Shown here one piece after another: positions 45,016 through 53,487 of a stretch of 64,000 nt of DNA. Made by a program: the position numbers and the translations under genes. The notes under the pieces were generated by a model. It was given only the letters and a program-made list of their open reading frames with translations, was not told the origin of the DNA and searched no databases. The DNA comes from Myxococcus sp. CA023 (lineage in GTDB: Bacteria; Myxococcota; Myxococcia; Myxococcales; Myxococcaceae), in the NCBI RefSeq assembly GCF_010998615.1, contig NZ_JAAEAH010000038.1, forward strand, positions 21,474 through 85,473, given 5' to 3'. Every line of letters starts with the position of its first letter. The stretch's first letter is position 1.

Positions 45016-45063
45016 GCGCGTCAGGACTCAGACGCGCAGCATCCCGCTACAGGCTCGTAGCGG
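45016..45063. promoter_or_regulatory. Two adjacent hairpins upstream of ftsZ
   Basis: GCGCGTC / GACGCGC (45016-45037, 8-nt loop) and CCGCTAC / GTAGCGG (45044-45063, 6-nt loop) are perfect 7-bp inverted repeats lying 6 nt apart, about 90 nt before the ftsZ ATG. They could be operators or leader RNA structures. The rest of the 243 nt between the terminator and ftsZ shows no ORF and no certain -35/-10 pair. Confidence 0.5.
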
Positions 45064-45152
45064 AATACTTGCCAAAGCGTGGGACTTGCTGATGATTGTG
45101 GGGGTTGGGAGCACGCGCGCTGCATCGTGCGACTCCGGGCGAGAGGACCACC

Positions 45153-46370
45153 ATGGACCAGTTCGATCAGAACAAGCAGGCCGCCAAGATTCGGGTCGTC
45201 GGGGCGGGTGGGGCCGGCTGCAACGCCGTCAATACGATGATCTTGTCCAAGCTCGACCGGGTGGACTTCATCGCCGCCAACACCGATGTCCAGGCGCTCG
45301 CCGCGAGCAAGGCGCCCACCCGGCTTCAGTTGGGCCAGACGCTGACGAAGGGCCTGGGCGCGGGCGCCAACCCGGAGATGGGCCGCGAGGCCGCCCTGGA
45401 GTCGCGTGACCAGATTGCCGCGGTGCTCGAGGGCGCCGACATGGTGTTCGTCACCGCCGGCATGGGCGGCGGCACCGGCACGGGCGCCGCGCCCATCATC
45501 GCGGACATCGCCAAGAGCCTGGGTTGCCTCACGGTGGGCGTCGTCACCAAGCCCTTCCTCTTCGAGGGCAACAAGCGCCGCAAGCAGGCCGAGCAGGGCA
45601 TCGTGGAGCTCAAGGCCGCGGTGGACACGCTCATCACGATTCCGAACCAGCGCCTGCTGTCGCTCTCCAACGAGCCGATGCCGCTGCTGGAGACCTTCAA
45701 GCGCGCGGACGAGGTCCTGCTGAACGCCGTGCAGGGCATCAGCGACCTCATCCAGTACCACGGCTACATCAACGTCGACTTCGCCGACGTGAAGACCATC
45801 ATGAGCGACAAGGGCATCGCGCTCATGGGTACGGGCAACTCGACCGGTGACAAGCGCGCGCTGATTGCCATGCAGCAGGCCATCGCCAGCCCGCTGCTGG
45901 AGGACGTCTCCATCGACGGCGCCACGGGCCTGCTCATCAACATCACCGGTGGCCGCGACATGACCCTGCAGGAGGTCAACGAGGCCCTGACGCTGGTGCA
46001 CGACGCCGCCGACAGCGAGGCGGAGATCATCTTCGGCTCGCTCATCGACGAGAACATCTCGGATGAGGTGAAGATCACCATCATCGCCACGGGCTTCGTG
46101 CACCGCGACGCGCCCAAGGTCCGCACGGTGGCGCCGGTGGTGCAGGTGCCGCTGTCGCGTCCGGCGCCGTCCGTGCTGGCGAATGCGCGTGAGGAAGTCG
46201 CCAGCCTGGTGCCCACGAAGGGCAGCGGCTCGCGGCCCCTATCCGTGGAGAGCGCCAAGTCGGTGAGCGCCCGCACCGCGGTGGTGAAGGATGCGCCGCT
46301 GCCGCTGGACGAGGACCAGTTCGACATCCCCACCTTCCTGCGGCGGCAGGGCCAGACGGAACTGCCGTAA
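45153..46370 (+). CDS. ftsZ: FtsZ, tubulin-like division GTPase
   Basis: A 405-residue FtsZ that polymerises into the Z-ring. The GTP-binding signature GGGTGTG is at 105-111; other motifs are [13 protein letters not shown] near the N-terminus and [12 protein letters not shown] variable linker (about 320-385) leads to the conserved C-terminal peptide DIPTFLRRQ, which binds FtsA and other partners. The ATG at 45153 follows GAGAGGACCACC. Unlike the usual ftsA-ftsZ adjacency, it has its own leader region and is 7.1 kb from ftsA. Confidence 0.98.
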   Translation: MDQFDQNKQAAKIRVVGAGGAGCNAVNTMILSKLDRVDFIAANTDVQALAASKAPTRLQLGQTLTKGLGAGANPEMGREAALESRDQIAAVLEGADMVFVTAGMGGGTGTGAAPIIADIAKSLGCLTVGVVTKPFLFEGNKRRKQAEQGIVELKAAVDTLITIPNQRLLSLSNEPMPLLETFKRADEVLLNAVQGISDLIQYHGYINVDFADVKTIMSDKGIALMGTGNSTGDKRALIAMQQAIASPLLEDVSIDGATGLLINITGGRDMTLQEVNEALTLVHDAADSEAEIIFGSLIDENISDEVKITIIATGFVHRDAPKVRTVAPVVQVPLSRPAPSVLANAREEVASLVPTKGSGSRPLSVESAKSVSARTAVVKDAPLPLDEDQFDIPTFLRRQGQTELP

Positions 46371-46391
46371 GGGGCAGGGGAGACGCGGGGC

Positions 46392-46769
46392 TCAGCGAGC
46401 GGGAAGCTGGGCCACGCTGGCTTCGTCGCGTGCGGACAGGGTGTCCGCGCGGGCGAAGAGGCCGTCGACTTCCGAATAGAGCGCGTCCACGCGCTCCGGG
46501 AGCCGGGCCGCGGGCAGCACGCCGTCGCCGGACACTTCCTCCAGGCGCGCGTGGGCCCGCTGCAGCAACTGGAGCGCCTTCAGCAGGGAGAGGCCGCGGC
46601 GCGTGCCCTCCTCGGTGAAGAGGGTGCCGCTCTGCGTCAAAGTCTCGAGCGTGGTACGCACGAAGCGCACGCGGTCCGTGTGCCGGCCACGGTAGAGGTC
46701 CAGGCGCTTGGCGCGCCGCGCGTGGTGCAGATTGACCACGCCGCCAGGGCTTGAGGAAGAGGGGGGCAT
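46392..46769 (-). CDS. Hypothetical cytosolic helical protein
   Basis: A 125-residue protein with no leader or membrane helix. It is basic at the start (ARRAKRLDLYRGRHTDRVRF) and then largely alpha-helical (GLSLLKALQLLQRAHARLEEV, ERVDALYSEVDGLFARADTL), suggesting a coiled-coil or helical bundle. I do not recognise it. It converges with ftsZ, 21 nt from its end, and is divergent from accC. The ATG has no clear ribosome binding site and a TTG 12 nt upstream is possible, so the start is uncertain. Confidence 0.6.
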   Translation of the reverse strand: MPPSSSSPGGVVNLHHARRAKRLDLYRGRHTDRVRFVRTTLETLTQSGTLFTEEGTRRGLSLLKALQLLQRAHARLEEVSGDGVLPAARLPERVDALYSEVDGLFARADTLSARDEASVAQLPAR

Positions 46770-46918
46770 CACGGGGAGCAAGGTACGACACCGCCTCGTA
46801 GACCCGCAAATTTACTGGACTGTAGGGACCTGTTGCACGTCCGTCCGCACCCTTGTCTTGGGAGGGAGCGAGGGTTAGGTTCGCCGCCCTTTCGCACCCG
46901 CACCCCAGGGGTTTCGCC

Positions 46919-48271
46919 ATGTTCCAGAAGCTGCTCATCGCCAACCGGGGAGAGATTGCCCGCCGCATCGGCGTGGTGGCCCGGGGCATGGGGCTCAAGA
47001 CGGTCGCCGTTTATTCGGACGCGGACGCCGAGCTGCCCTTCGTGAAAGAGGCCGACGAGGCGGTGCGCATCGGCCCCGCCCCGGCCAAGGACAGCTACCT
47101 CAACACCGCCGCCATCCTGGAAGCCGCGAAGCAGACGGGGGCGCAGGCCATCCACCCGGGCTACGGCTTCCTGTCGGAGAACGGCGAGTTCGCCCAGGCC
47201 TGCGCGGACGCGGGGCTCATCTTCGTGGGACCGCCGCCGGAGGCCATGGCGCGGATGAAGGACAAGAGCCAGGCCCGCAAGCTGGTGTCCGCCGCGGGGG
47301 TTCCCGTGGTGCCCGGCAGCGAGGGCGTGGTGCCCGACGTGGCCAGCGCGCTGGCGGAGGCCGAGCGCATCGGCTACCCGGTGCTCGTCAAGGCGGCCAG
47401 CGGCGGCGGCGGCATTGGCATGGCGGTGGCCAGGAACCCCGCGGAGATGGAGAAGGTCTACCGCCAGTGCACGGACCGGGCGAAGGCCGCCTTCGGCAAG
47501 GAAGGCGTGTACGTGGAGCGCTACTTCCCGGCGCCCCGGCACATCGAGGTCCAGATTCTGGGGGACCAGCACGGCCACCTCATCCACTGCCTGGAGCGGG
47601 AATGTTCCATCCAGCGGCGCCACCAGAAGGTGGTGGAGGAAGCCCCCTCCGTGCTGTTCGCGGACGGACGCAACCCGGAGCTGGCGCAGAAGCTCTTCAC
47701 GGCCGCGGTGGCCGCGGCGAAGGCCTTCGGCTACGCCAACGCCGGCACGGTGGAGTTCCTTTACTCGGACGGTGAGGTCTACTTCATCGAGATGAACGCC
47801 CGCCTCCAGGTGGAGCACCCGGTGACGGAGCTGACCACGGGGCTGGACCTCATCGGCTGGCAGCTGCGCATCGCCGCGGGCGAGCGCCTCACGGTGAAGC
47901 AGGAGGACGTGAAGCGGCGCGGGGCGGCGCTGGAGTTCCGCATCTACGCCGAGGACCCGGTGAAGTTCTTCCCGTCTCCCGGGCCGCTGAAGGTGTTCCA
48001 GCCGCCCACGGGCGAGGGCGTCCGGCTGGACGCGGGCTACGGCGAGGGCAACACCGTGACGCCCAACTACGACCCGATGATTGCCAAGCTCATCGTCACC
48101 GGTGAGACACGGGCGCAGGCGATTGAGCGCTCCGTGACGGCGCTCCAGTCGTTCCGCATCGAAGGCATCAAGACGAACATCCCGCTCCACCTGCGCATCG
48201 TGCAGGATGCGGCCTTCCAGGCCGGCGAGCTGGACACGCACTTCCTGGAGCACCACGCCAAGCCGGCGTAG
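46919..48271 (+). CDS. accC: Biotin carboxylase
   Basis: A 450-residue biotin carboxylase, which carboxylates carrier-bound biotin with ATP and bicarbonate. The N-domain starts LIANRGEIARRI; the ATP-grasp loop is KAASGGGGIGMAVA; EMNARLQVEHPVTE holds metal and bicarbonate ligands. The length is that of a stand-alone subunit, not an alpha chain with fused carrier. The ATG follows CAGGGG. The next gene, 45 nt on, is the carrier, but no carboxyltransferase is nearby. It could serve acetyl-, propionyl- or a branched acyl-CoA carboxylase. Confidence 0.93.
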   Translation: MFQKLLIANRGEIARRIGVVARGMGLKTVAVYSDADAELPFVKEADEAVRIGPAPAKDSYLNTAAILEAAKQTGAQAIHPGYGFLSENGEFAQACADAGLIFVGPPPEAMARMKDKSQARKLVSAAGVPVVPGSEGVVPDVASALAEAERIGYPVLVKAASGGGGIGMAVARNPAEMEKVYRQCTDRAKAAFGKEGVYVERYFPAPRHIEVQILGDQHGHLIHCLERECSIQRRHQKVVEEAPSVLFADGRNPELAQKLFTAAVAAAKAFGYANAGTVEFLYSDGEVYFIEMNARLQVEHPVTELTTGLDLIGWQLRIAAGERLTVKQEDVKRRGAALEFRIYAEDPVKFFPSPGPLKVFQPPTGEGVRLDAGYGEGNTVTPNYDPMIAKLIVTGETRAQAIERSVTALQSFRIEGIKTNIPLHLRIVQDAAFQAGELDTHFLEHHAKPA

Positions 48272-48316
48272 CGGGGCCCGCTCCAGCCCCAACCACCCCT
48301 GAGGAGGCACGGATTC

Positions 48317-48529
48317 ATGGCGGACGTAGCGGCGCACATCACCGGCACGGTGTGGAAGATTGAGGTTCAGGTCGGCCAGCAGGTCAACGCGGGCGACACG
48401 CTCGTCATCCTCGAATCCATGAAGATGGAGATGCCCGTGGAGGCAGAGGATGGCGGGACGGTGAAGGAGATTCGGGTGAAGGAGGCGCAGTCGGTCAACG
48501 AGGGCGATGTCCTCGTGGTGCTCGGCTAG
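48317..48529 (+). CDS. Biotinyl carrier protein, minimal form
   Basis: A 70-residue protein made up only of a biotinyl-lipoyl domain. The biotinylation site is Lys in ESMKMEMP, in the usual hairpin, with GTVWKIEVQVGQQVNAGD before it and VKEAQSVNEGDVLVVL after. Typical AccB carries an N-terminal Ala/Pro-rich arm that is absent here. The ATG follows GAGGAGGCACGGATTC. It lies between accC and the crotonase gene and surely works with the upstream carboxylase. Confidence 0.93.
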   Translation: MADVAAHITGTVWKIEVQVGQQVNAGDTLVILESMKMEMPVEAEDGGTVKEIRVKEAQSVNEGDVLVVLG

Positions 48530-48531
48530 CA

Positions 48532-49314
48532 GTGGAGCCCGTCGTCGCGACAGGCGCTTCGCTGAACGTCGAGGACCGCGACGACGGGGTCCGGGTGTTG
48601 ACGCTGTCCAACCCGGCCCGCCGCAACGCGCTCGATGACGGCCTTCTGGCGCGGCTGGACGCGGCGCTGGAGCCCGCCCCGCATGTGCGCGCCTTGCTGG
48701 TGCGCGGCGCGGGCGGGGCTTTCTGTTCCGGCTATGACTTGACGCACCTGGGCCCCCCGGGCGCGGACGGACGGCTGCCGGATGACTTGCTGGTGGAGTG
48801 CCTGCTGAAGTTGGAGTCCCACCCCGCGCCCAGTGTGGCGCTGGTGGAGGGCCCCGCGGTGGGGGCCGGCTTCGACCTGGCGGCCTCGTGCGACTTCCGC
48901 ATCGGCACGCCCAACGCCGTCTTCCTCATGCCCCCCGCGCGCCTGGGCATCGTCTACTCCCCGGAGGGGCTTGCCCGGACCGCGCGGCTGGTGGGCGTGG
49001 CGCGCGCCAAGCAGCTCTTCCTGGCTGCGCGGAAGCTGAGCGCGCGGGAGGCGCTGGAGTGGGGGCTGCTGGATGACTGCCTGGCGGACGCGGAGGCGCG
49101 CGCGCTGGCGCTGTGCGCCACCCTGGCAAGCCATGCACCGCTGGCGGTGTCGGGGATGAAGGAGTCCTTCGGGCGTCTGGCTCGGGCCCCGTTGGAGGAG
49201 GCAGACCGGGCGCGGCTGCGCGGCTTGCGCGCGGCGGCCTTCGGGAGCGAGGACGCGAAGGAGGGGCGGGCGGCCTTCCTTGAAAAGCGCCCGCCCCGCT
49301 TCTCCGGCCGCTAG
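48532..49314 (+). CDS. Enoyl-CoA hydratase/isomerase family protein
   Basis: A 260-residue crotonase-fold protein. The oxyanion-hole segments are GGAFCSGYDL and EGPAVGAGFDLAASCDFRIG; the second catalytic region is PARLGIVYSPEGLARTARLVG, where one hydratase Glu appears kept (PEG) and the other is not obvious. Members hydrate, isomerise or cleave acyl-CoA thioesters. The GTG start is 2 nt after the carrier gene stop, so the two are coupled. With a biotin carboxylase this resembles branched-chain (leucine/isovalerate) or propionate metabolism, but the evidence is only positional. Confidence 0.85.
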   Translation: MEPVVATGASLNVEDRDDGVRVLTLSNPARRNALDDGLLARLDAALEPAPHVRALLVRGAGGAFCSGYDLTHLGPPGADGRLPDDLLVECLLKLESHPAPSVALVEGPAVGAGFDLAASCDFRIGTPNAVFLMPPARLGIVYSPEGLARTARLVGVARAKQLFLAARKLSAREALEWGLLDDCLADAEARALALCATLASHAPLAVSGMKESFGRLARAPLEEADRARLRGLRAAAFGSEDAKEGRAAFLEKRPPRFSGR

Positions 49315-49348
49315 TCAGGGCGGCCGGCGGGGCACTGCCACGGCGACA

Positions 49349-49942
49349 TCAGGTATCGCCGAAGAGCTCGCCCATGCGCAGCTGCAGCGCCGAGGCAATC
49401 TTGTACAGCGAGGAGATGGAGGCGGAGGACTCCGCGCGCTCAATCTGCGACAGCAGCGACACCGACAGGCCCGTGCGCCGCGCCAGCTGCTTGAGCGTGA
49501 GCTCCTGCGTCTTGCGTGCGTCGCGGATGGTGCGGCCAATGGCGCGGTGCAGGTCCGCCTCCGGGTCCTGGGACAAGCCCTTCTTCTGGAGGGCGTTGCG
49601 GACCGCGGTGATGAACTGCTCCGGCTCCATGGGCTTCTTGACGTAGTCGGAAGCCTGCGCCTTGAGCGAGGCCACCGCCGTGTCCACCGTGGGGTACGCG
49701 GTGGCGACGATGACGGCCACGTCCGTGTCGTACTTGCGAATCTGCTCCAGCACCTCGGTGCCCGACATCTGCGGCATCATCATGTCGAGGATGACGAGGT
49801 GGAAGTCGGAGCCCCGGAGGATTTCCACCGTCTGGGTGGGGTCCGTCGTGGTCACGACCTCGTAGCCTTCACGGGTCAGGACCAGCTTGAGGTAGTCGCA
49901 GTTGTCCTGCTCATCATCAACTACCAGGATGCGAATCTGCAC
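49349..49942 (-). CDS. Response regulator, receiver plus XRE-type HTH
   Basis: A 197-residue regulator. The receiver domain (1-120) has acidic Asp9/Asp10, phospho-acceptor Asp53 (VILDMMMPQM), Thr81 and Lys103, so it should be phosphorylatable. A C-terminal XRE/Cro-type helix-turn-helix (about 136-190, LTLKQLARRTGLSVSLLSQIERAE in two helices) is an uncommon output for a response regulator; M. xanthus DigR has this architecture. The GTG at 49942 follows GAGGAGACGCT. No histidine kinase gene is adjacent. The FHA-protein gene ends 74 nt upstream on the same strand. Confidence 0.9.
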   Translation of the reverse strand: MQIRILVVDDEQDNCDYLKLVLTREGYEVVTTTDPTQTVEILRGSDFHLVILDMMMPQMSGTEVLEQIRKYDTDVAVIVATAYPTVDTAVASLKAQASDYVKKPMEPEQFITAVRNALQKKGLSQDPEADLHRAIGRTIRDARKTQELTLKQLARRTGLSVSLLSQIERAESSASISSLYKIASALQLRMGELFGDT

Positions 49943-50016
49943 AGCGTCTCCTCGCTGCAGTTCAGTGCCATGGGACCGGAATACCCCCGGGGGGCGAGGG
50001 TGATTCCGGCAGACCA

Positions 50017-51735
50017 CTACTTCTTGGGATTCTCGTAACTCTCGACCAAACCCTTCACGCGCTCGTAGTACGCGTGATTGGGCGCAAGTTCCAGGAATCG
50101 CTTGTAGTGAACCGCGCCCTTCTCGGGCTGGTTGTCATTCGCGTAGGCGGACCCGAGGTAGAGGTGGCACTCGGCGCGGGTGGGTTCCAGGTCGAGGCAC
50201 TTGTTCAACTGCTCGATGGCCTGCCGGTAGCGCAGACCCTTGATGTGCTCGAAGCCGTCCGCCTGGGCCTTGGCCGCCGCGGACTGCGCGGCGGGCGGCG
50301 CCTTCTCCGTGCCGGAGGTGGGAACCGCGACGGGCGGAGCCGCCTTCTTCTGGGCCTCGGCGACCTGCGTCTTCAGCGCCGCATACTCCTTGGCGAACGC
50401 CTTGGTGGCGGCGCTCTCGCGCAGGGCTTCCTCGGCCTCCGGCAGCTTGCCGTCGCCCAGGGCCTTGCGGACGTCGTCGAGCCGCCGCTTCATCAACTGC
50501 TCGGCGCGCGCCTCGTCGAGCCGGGTCTCCACGTCACGGGGGCGCTGGCCGTTGGCATCCTTGATGCGCTCCAGCGCGTCCACGGCCGTGTCGAAGTCAC
50601 GCGCCGCAATCGCCTTGTCAGCGACCGCGCGCTGCTCCTCCATGGAGGGGCCACGTGGGGGCGGAGGCGTTTCAGGCGTCTGCGCCGCCGCCGTCGTGGG
50701 CGGGGTGTCGTTGGCCGCGGCCTGTTCCTCGATGGTCGGCCGAGGAGCCTCGTCGAGAGGGGGCGTGGGCGTCTGCGCGATGACGGGGGGCGCCGTCGGC
50801 TGGGTGCCCTGCTGGTTCATGTACCAGAAGGCGCCGCCGCCTCCGCCGAGCAGCAGGGCTGCGAGGCTCGCCACCAGGGGCAGCTTCGAGCGCGAGCCGC
50901 CACCCGCGGCCACGTCGTCCGACGCGTCACCGGCGCTGACGAAGCGCAGCTTCACGTGCCCCAGTTCGATGACGTCACCGGTGGCGAGCGTGGCCTGTGC
51001 GTAGCTCTCACCGTTGACCGTCATCCCGTTGGCGGACTGCATGTCGATGACGCGCCACTCGCCCGCGTCCTCGCGGACGAGCTTGGCGTGGGTGCGCGAC
51101 AGCGACCGATGATCCAAGGTGATGTCGTTGTCGTCGGTGCGGCCGATCCGCAGCTCCGTGCGGATGCAGGCGAACTCCTGGCCCTTGAGCTCGTCCGGGG
51201 ACAGCACGAGCAGGCGGGGAGCGTCCTCGGCAGCCACGTCCAGCACCTTGCGCGGCCGATCCGCCTCCACCTGGTCCAACCGGATGATGGAGGTGGAGTG
51301 ACGGCGCGCGTCCGCGGCGCTGAGGGAGGGCGGGGTGTGCTCGCTCTCCTCCGGCTCGTCGTCGTCGGAGTCGTCCTCCTCCGGCTCGGGCTCCGGCCGG
51401 CGGGCGGGCACTTTGGTGGTGATGGGGCCTACGGCATTGGCCACGCCCTCGGCTTGGAGCGCGAGGTCGTAGTCGCCAATCTGGACCAGGTCACCCTCTT
51501 TCAGGGGCGACTGACCCGCGATTCGCTCGCCGTTGATCCGGGTGCCGTTATAGCTCCCCAGGTCTTCCACTACGACGTGGCCATTGAGTCGTACCAATCG
51601 TGCGTGACGGCGAGACACATTCCGTTCCGTCAGGCGGATGGTGTTTCCCTCCTGACGGCCGATGGTGATCTCGTCACGCACGAAGGGAACAACGGTCTTG
51701 CGCCCCTCGTCGTCTTCGATGATGAGCTTCAGCAC
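50017..51735 (-). CDS. Double-FHA membrane protein with TPR-like tail
   Basis: A 572-residue protein. Two FHA domains, which bind phosphothreonine peptides, lie at about 15-92 (IGR, SRRH, NGT) and 180-266 (IGR, SRTH, NGM), joined by an acidic linker. One transmembrane helix (286-306) leads to a Pro/Thr-rich stretch, a coiled coil and C-terminal TPR-like repeats (about 480-570, GLRYRQAIEQLNKCLDLEP). Cytoplasmic FHA domains plus an extracytoplasmic TPR part suggest a link between Ser/Thr kinase signalling and the envelope. The GTG at 51735 is placed at the domain start; its ribosome binding site is poor. It is divergent from the rhomboid gene across only 51 nt. Confidence 0.88.
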   Translation of the reverse strand: MLKLIIEDDEGRKTVVPFVRDEITIGRQEGNTIRLTERNVSRRHARLVRLNGHVVVEDLGSYNGTRINGERIAGQSPLKEGDLVQIGDYDLALQAEGVANAVGPITTKVPARRPEPEPEEDDSDDDEPEESEHTPPSLSAADARRHSTSIIRLDQVEADRPRKVLDVAAEDAPRLLVLSPDELKGQEFACIRTELRIGRTDDNDITLDHRSLSRTHAKLVREDAGEWRVIDMQSANGMTVNGESYAQATLATGDVIELGHVKLRFVSAGDASDDVAAGGGSRSKLPLVASLAALLLGGGGGAFWYMNQQGTQPTAPPVIAQTPTPPLDEAPRPTIEEQAAANDTPPTTAAAQTPETPPPPRGPSMEEQRAVADKAIAARDFDTAVDALERIKDANGQRPRDVETRLDEARAEQLMKRRLDDVRKALGDGKLPEAEEALRESAATKAFAKEYAALKTQVAEAQKKAAPPVAVPTSGTEKAPPAAQSAAAKAQADGFEHIKGLRYRQAIEQLNKCLDLEPTRAECHLYLGSAYANDNQPEKGAVHYKRFLELAPNHAYYERVKGLVESYENPKK

Positions 51736-51786
51736 GGGTCCGATCCGCGTACAGTCATAGCAGAACGGCCTTTCCCTGTACAAGCC

Positions 51787-53397
51787 ATGTATCCCCCTCA
51801 AAAGACACGACTTTCTCCCGAGGAAGAGGGGCAGGCGAGGCTGTTGTCCATCGGTCAATCGGCCGGTGGAATGCGACTTGGGGGGGCGCCCTGGCTCACG
51901 TTGATCCTCGCTACCGTGCTGGTGGGCATCCACGGCGCGGCGCGAGCCGCGGGGCCGGTGGGGCTGGACACGCTGCTGCGGTGGGGCGCGAAGGCGGGGC
52001 CTCTAGTGGTGGACGCGGGCCAGGTCTGGCGGCTCGTCACCGCCCACTTCCTGCACCGGGACTTCCTCCACCTGGCGCTCAATGTCCTGGTGCTGTTGGC
52101 GGCGGGAAGCGGCCTGGAGCGCCTGTGCCGGCGCCGGGACTACGCGGCGCTGCTGGTGGCGGGGGGGCTGGCCACCATGGCGGGCTCGCTCGGCAGCTCC
52201 GGGGCGGTGAGCGTGGGGGCCTCTGGGCTCGTGTACACCTGTCTAGGGGCGCTGCTTGTCCTGGGCCGGCGTCACCGGGCGAAGTTGCCGGCGCGGTGGA
52301 TGTCCAGCGAGGCCGCGGTGCCCACGGTGCTCGTCTTCCTATGGATGGGGTGGACGTCGGTGGGCGTGGACAACGCGGGGCACCTGGGCGGATTGCTCGC
52401 GGGGCTGCTGGCCGGCGTCTTCCTGGAGCCGCGCTGGCGCCCGGACACGGGCTGGCTGCGCCCGATGGGAATGGTGGTGGCGGCGGTGGTGCTGACGGGG
52501 GGCGTGGTGGCGGAGCGCTCCGTCTGGCGCACGGAGCGAGATGACGGCTTTGGCATCTCCGTGGCCCTGCCGCGCGACTGGCGGGGCGACGTGGACGGGC
52601 AGGGCCGGTGGGCCTTCTCCAACGGACTGCCGGGGCGTGGCCGCGCGACCTTCTCAGTGGAGGCCATCGAGACAGGAGAGCCAGGAGACGGCTCGGTCCA
52701 GGCGGGGCAGTTCCAGCAGGAGGTGCTGGTGCAGGGCGCTCCGAGCCCCGAGGGGCGGATGCTGAAGGTGACGGGGCCGGCGGCGGCGCGCGTGGGCGGG
52801 CGGATCGCGCAGCGGCTGCATGCGGAGTTGGAGGGGCCAGGGGGGCCCACTCATCTGATGGCGCTCTTCGTGCCACGGGGGGAGTGGGTGTACCGGCTGG
52901 TATTCACCTGGCCCGCGGTGTACCCCGCCTACCGCGAGGTGGTGGACCGGATGGTGGCGGAGGTGCGCTTCGACGAACCGTCCGTCCTGCGCGAGGCGCG
53001 GGCTAAAGCGCTGCTCGTTCCGGGGGCGCCGGGACCGCTGCGGGCATTGGGCGGAGTGCTGCGCCGTCTGGGCCTTCCCAAGGAAGCAGTGACGCCGTTG
53101 AGCGAGTCCGTGCGGTTGGCGCCCGCTCATGTGGAGACGCGTGTCGAGCTGTCGCGCGCGCTCCTGGAGGCATCGCGGGTGGAGGAAGGGTGTCACGCCG
53201 CCGCGGAGGCGCGGGTGTACGGGCCTTGGGACACGGGCGCGTTGGAGGCGGGTGTGCGCTGTGAGCTGTCACGCGGCAACGTCGCGCGGGCCCTGGAGCG
53301 CTTGGTGGAAGCGCGCCGGGTGGACCCTCAGGATGCCCGGCTGCGCGCTGCGGAGCTCGCGCTGCGGACGGTGCTGGAGGCTGCGCCGCACCGCTGA
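51787..53397 (+). CDS. Rhomboid protease with long soluble C-terminus
   Basis: A 536-residue protein. Residues 30-235 form a six-helix rhomboid core with HFLHRDFLHLALN in helix 2, the catalytic Ser146 in GASG and His199 in AGHLGG, so the Ser-His dyad is intact. It should cleave membrane segments of other proteins. After a further helix (about 238-258) comes an extracytoplasmic domain of about 150 residues (FGISVALPRDWRGDV onward) and a TPR-like helical tail (about 410-536). This extension is unlike simple rhomboids. It shares a 51-nt divergent promoter region with the FHA-protein gene, hinting at joint function. Confidence 0.9.
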   Translation: MYPPQKTRLSPEEEGQARLLSIGQSAGGMRLGGAPWLTLILATVLVGIHGAARAAGPVGLDTLLRWGAKAGPLVVDAGQVWRLVTAHFLHRDFLHLALNVLVLLAAGSGLERLCRRRDYAALLVAGGLATMAGSLGSSGAVSVGASGLVYTCLGALLVLGRRHRAKLPARWMSSEAAVPTVLVFLWMGWTSVGVDNAGHLGGLLAGLLAGVFLEPRWRPDTGWLRPMGMVVAAVVLTGGVVAERSVWRTERDDGFGISVALPRDWRGDVDGQGRWAFSNGLPGRGRATFSVEAIETGEPGDGSVQAGQFQQEVLVQGAPSPEGRMLKVTGPAAARVGGRIAQRLHAELEGPGGPTHLMALFVPRGEWVYRLVFTWPAVYPAYREVVDRMVAEVRFDEPSVLREARAKALLVPGAPGPLRALGGVLRRLGLPKEAVTPLSESVRLAPAHVETRVELSRALLEASRVEEGCHAAAEARVYGPWDTGALEAGVRCELSRGNVARALERLVEARRVDPQDARLRAAELALRTVLEAAPHR

Positions 53398-53487
53398 AAA
53401 TCAGGCCGGAAAATGTAGGTGAAACTCCCGAGAATCATCGCAGACAGCCCCAATGTAGGCCAGTGGCACACGCAGAGGGGGGACACC

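Noticed and set aside
50074..51786. In-frame extension of the rhomboid gene far upstream
   Set aside because: This stretch is opposite the double-FHA gene and encodes low-complexity sequence; the rhomboid core begins shortly after the ATG at 51787.
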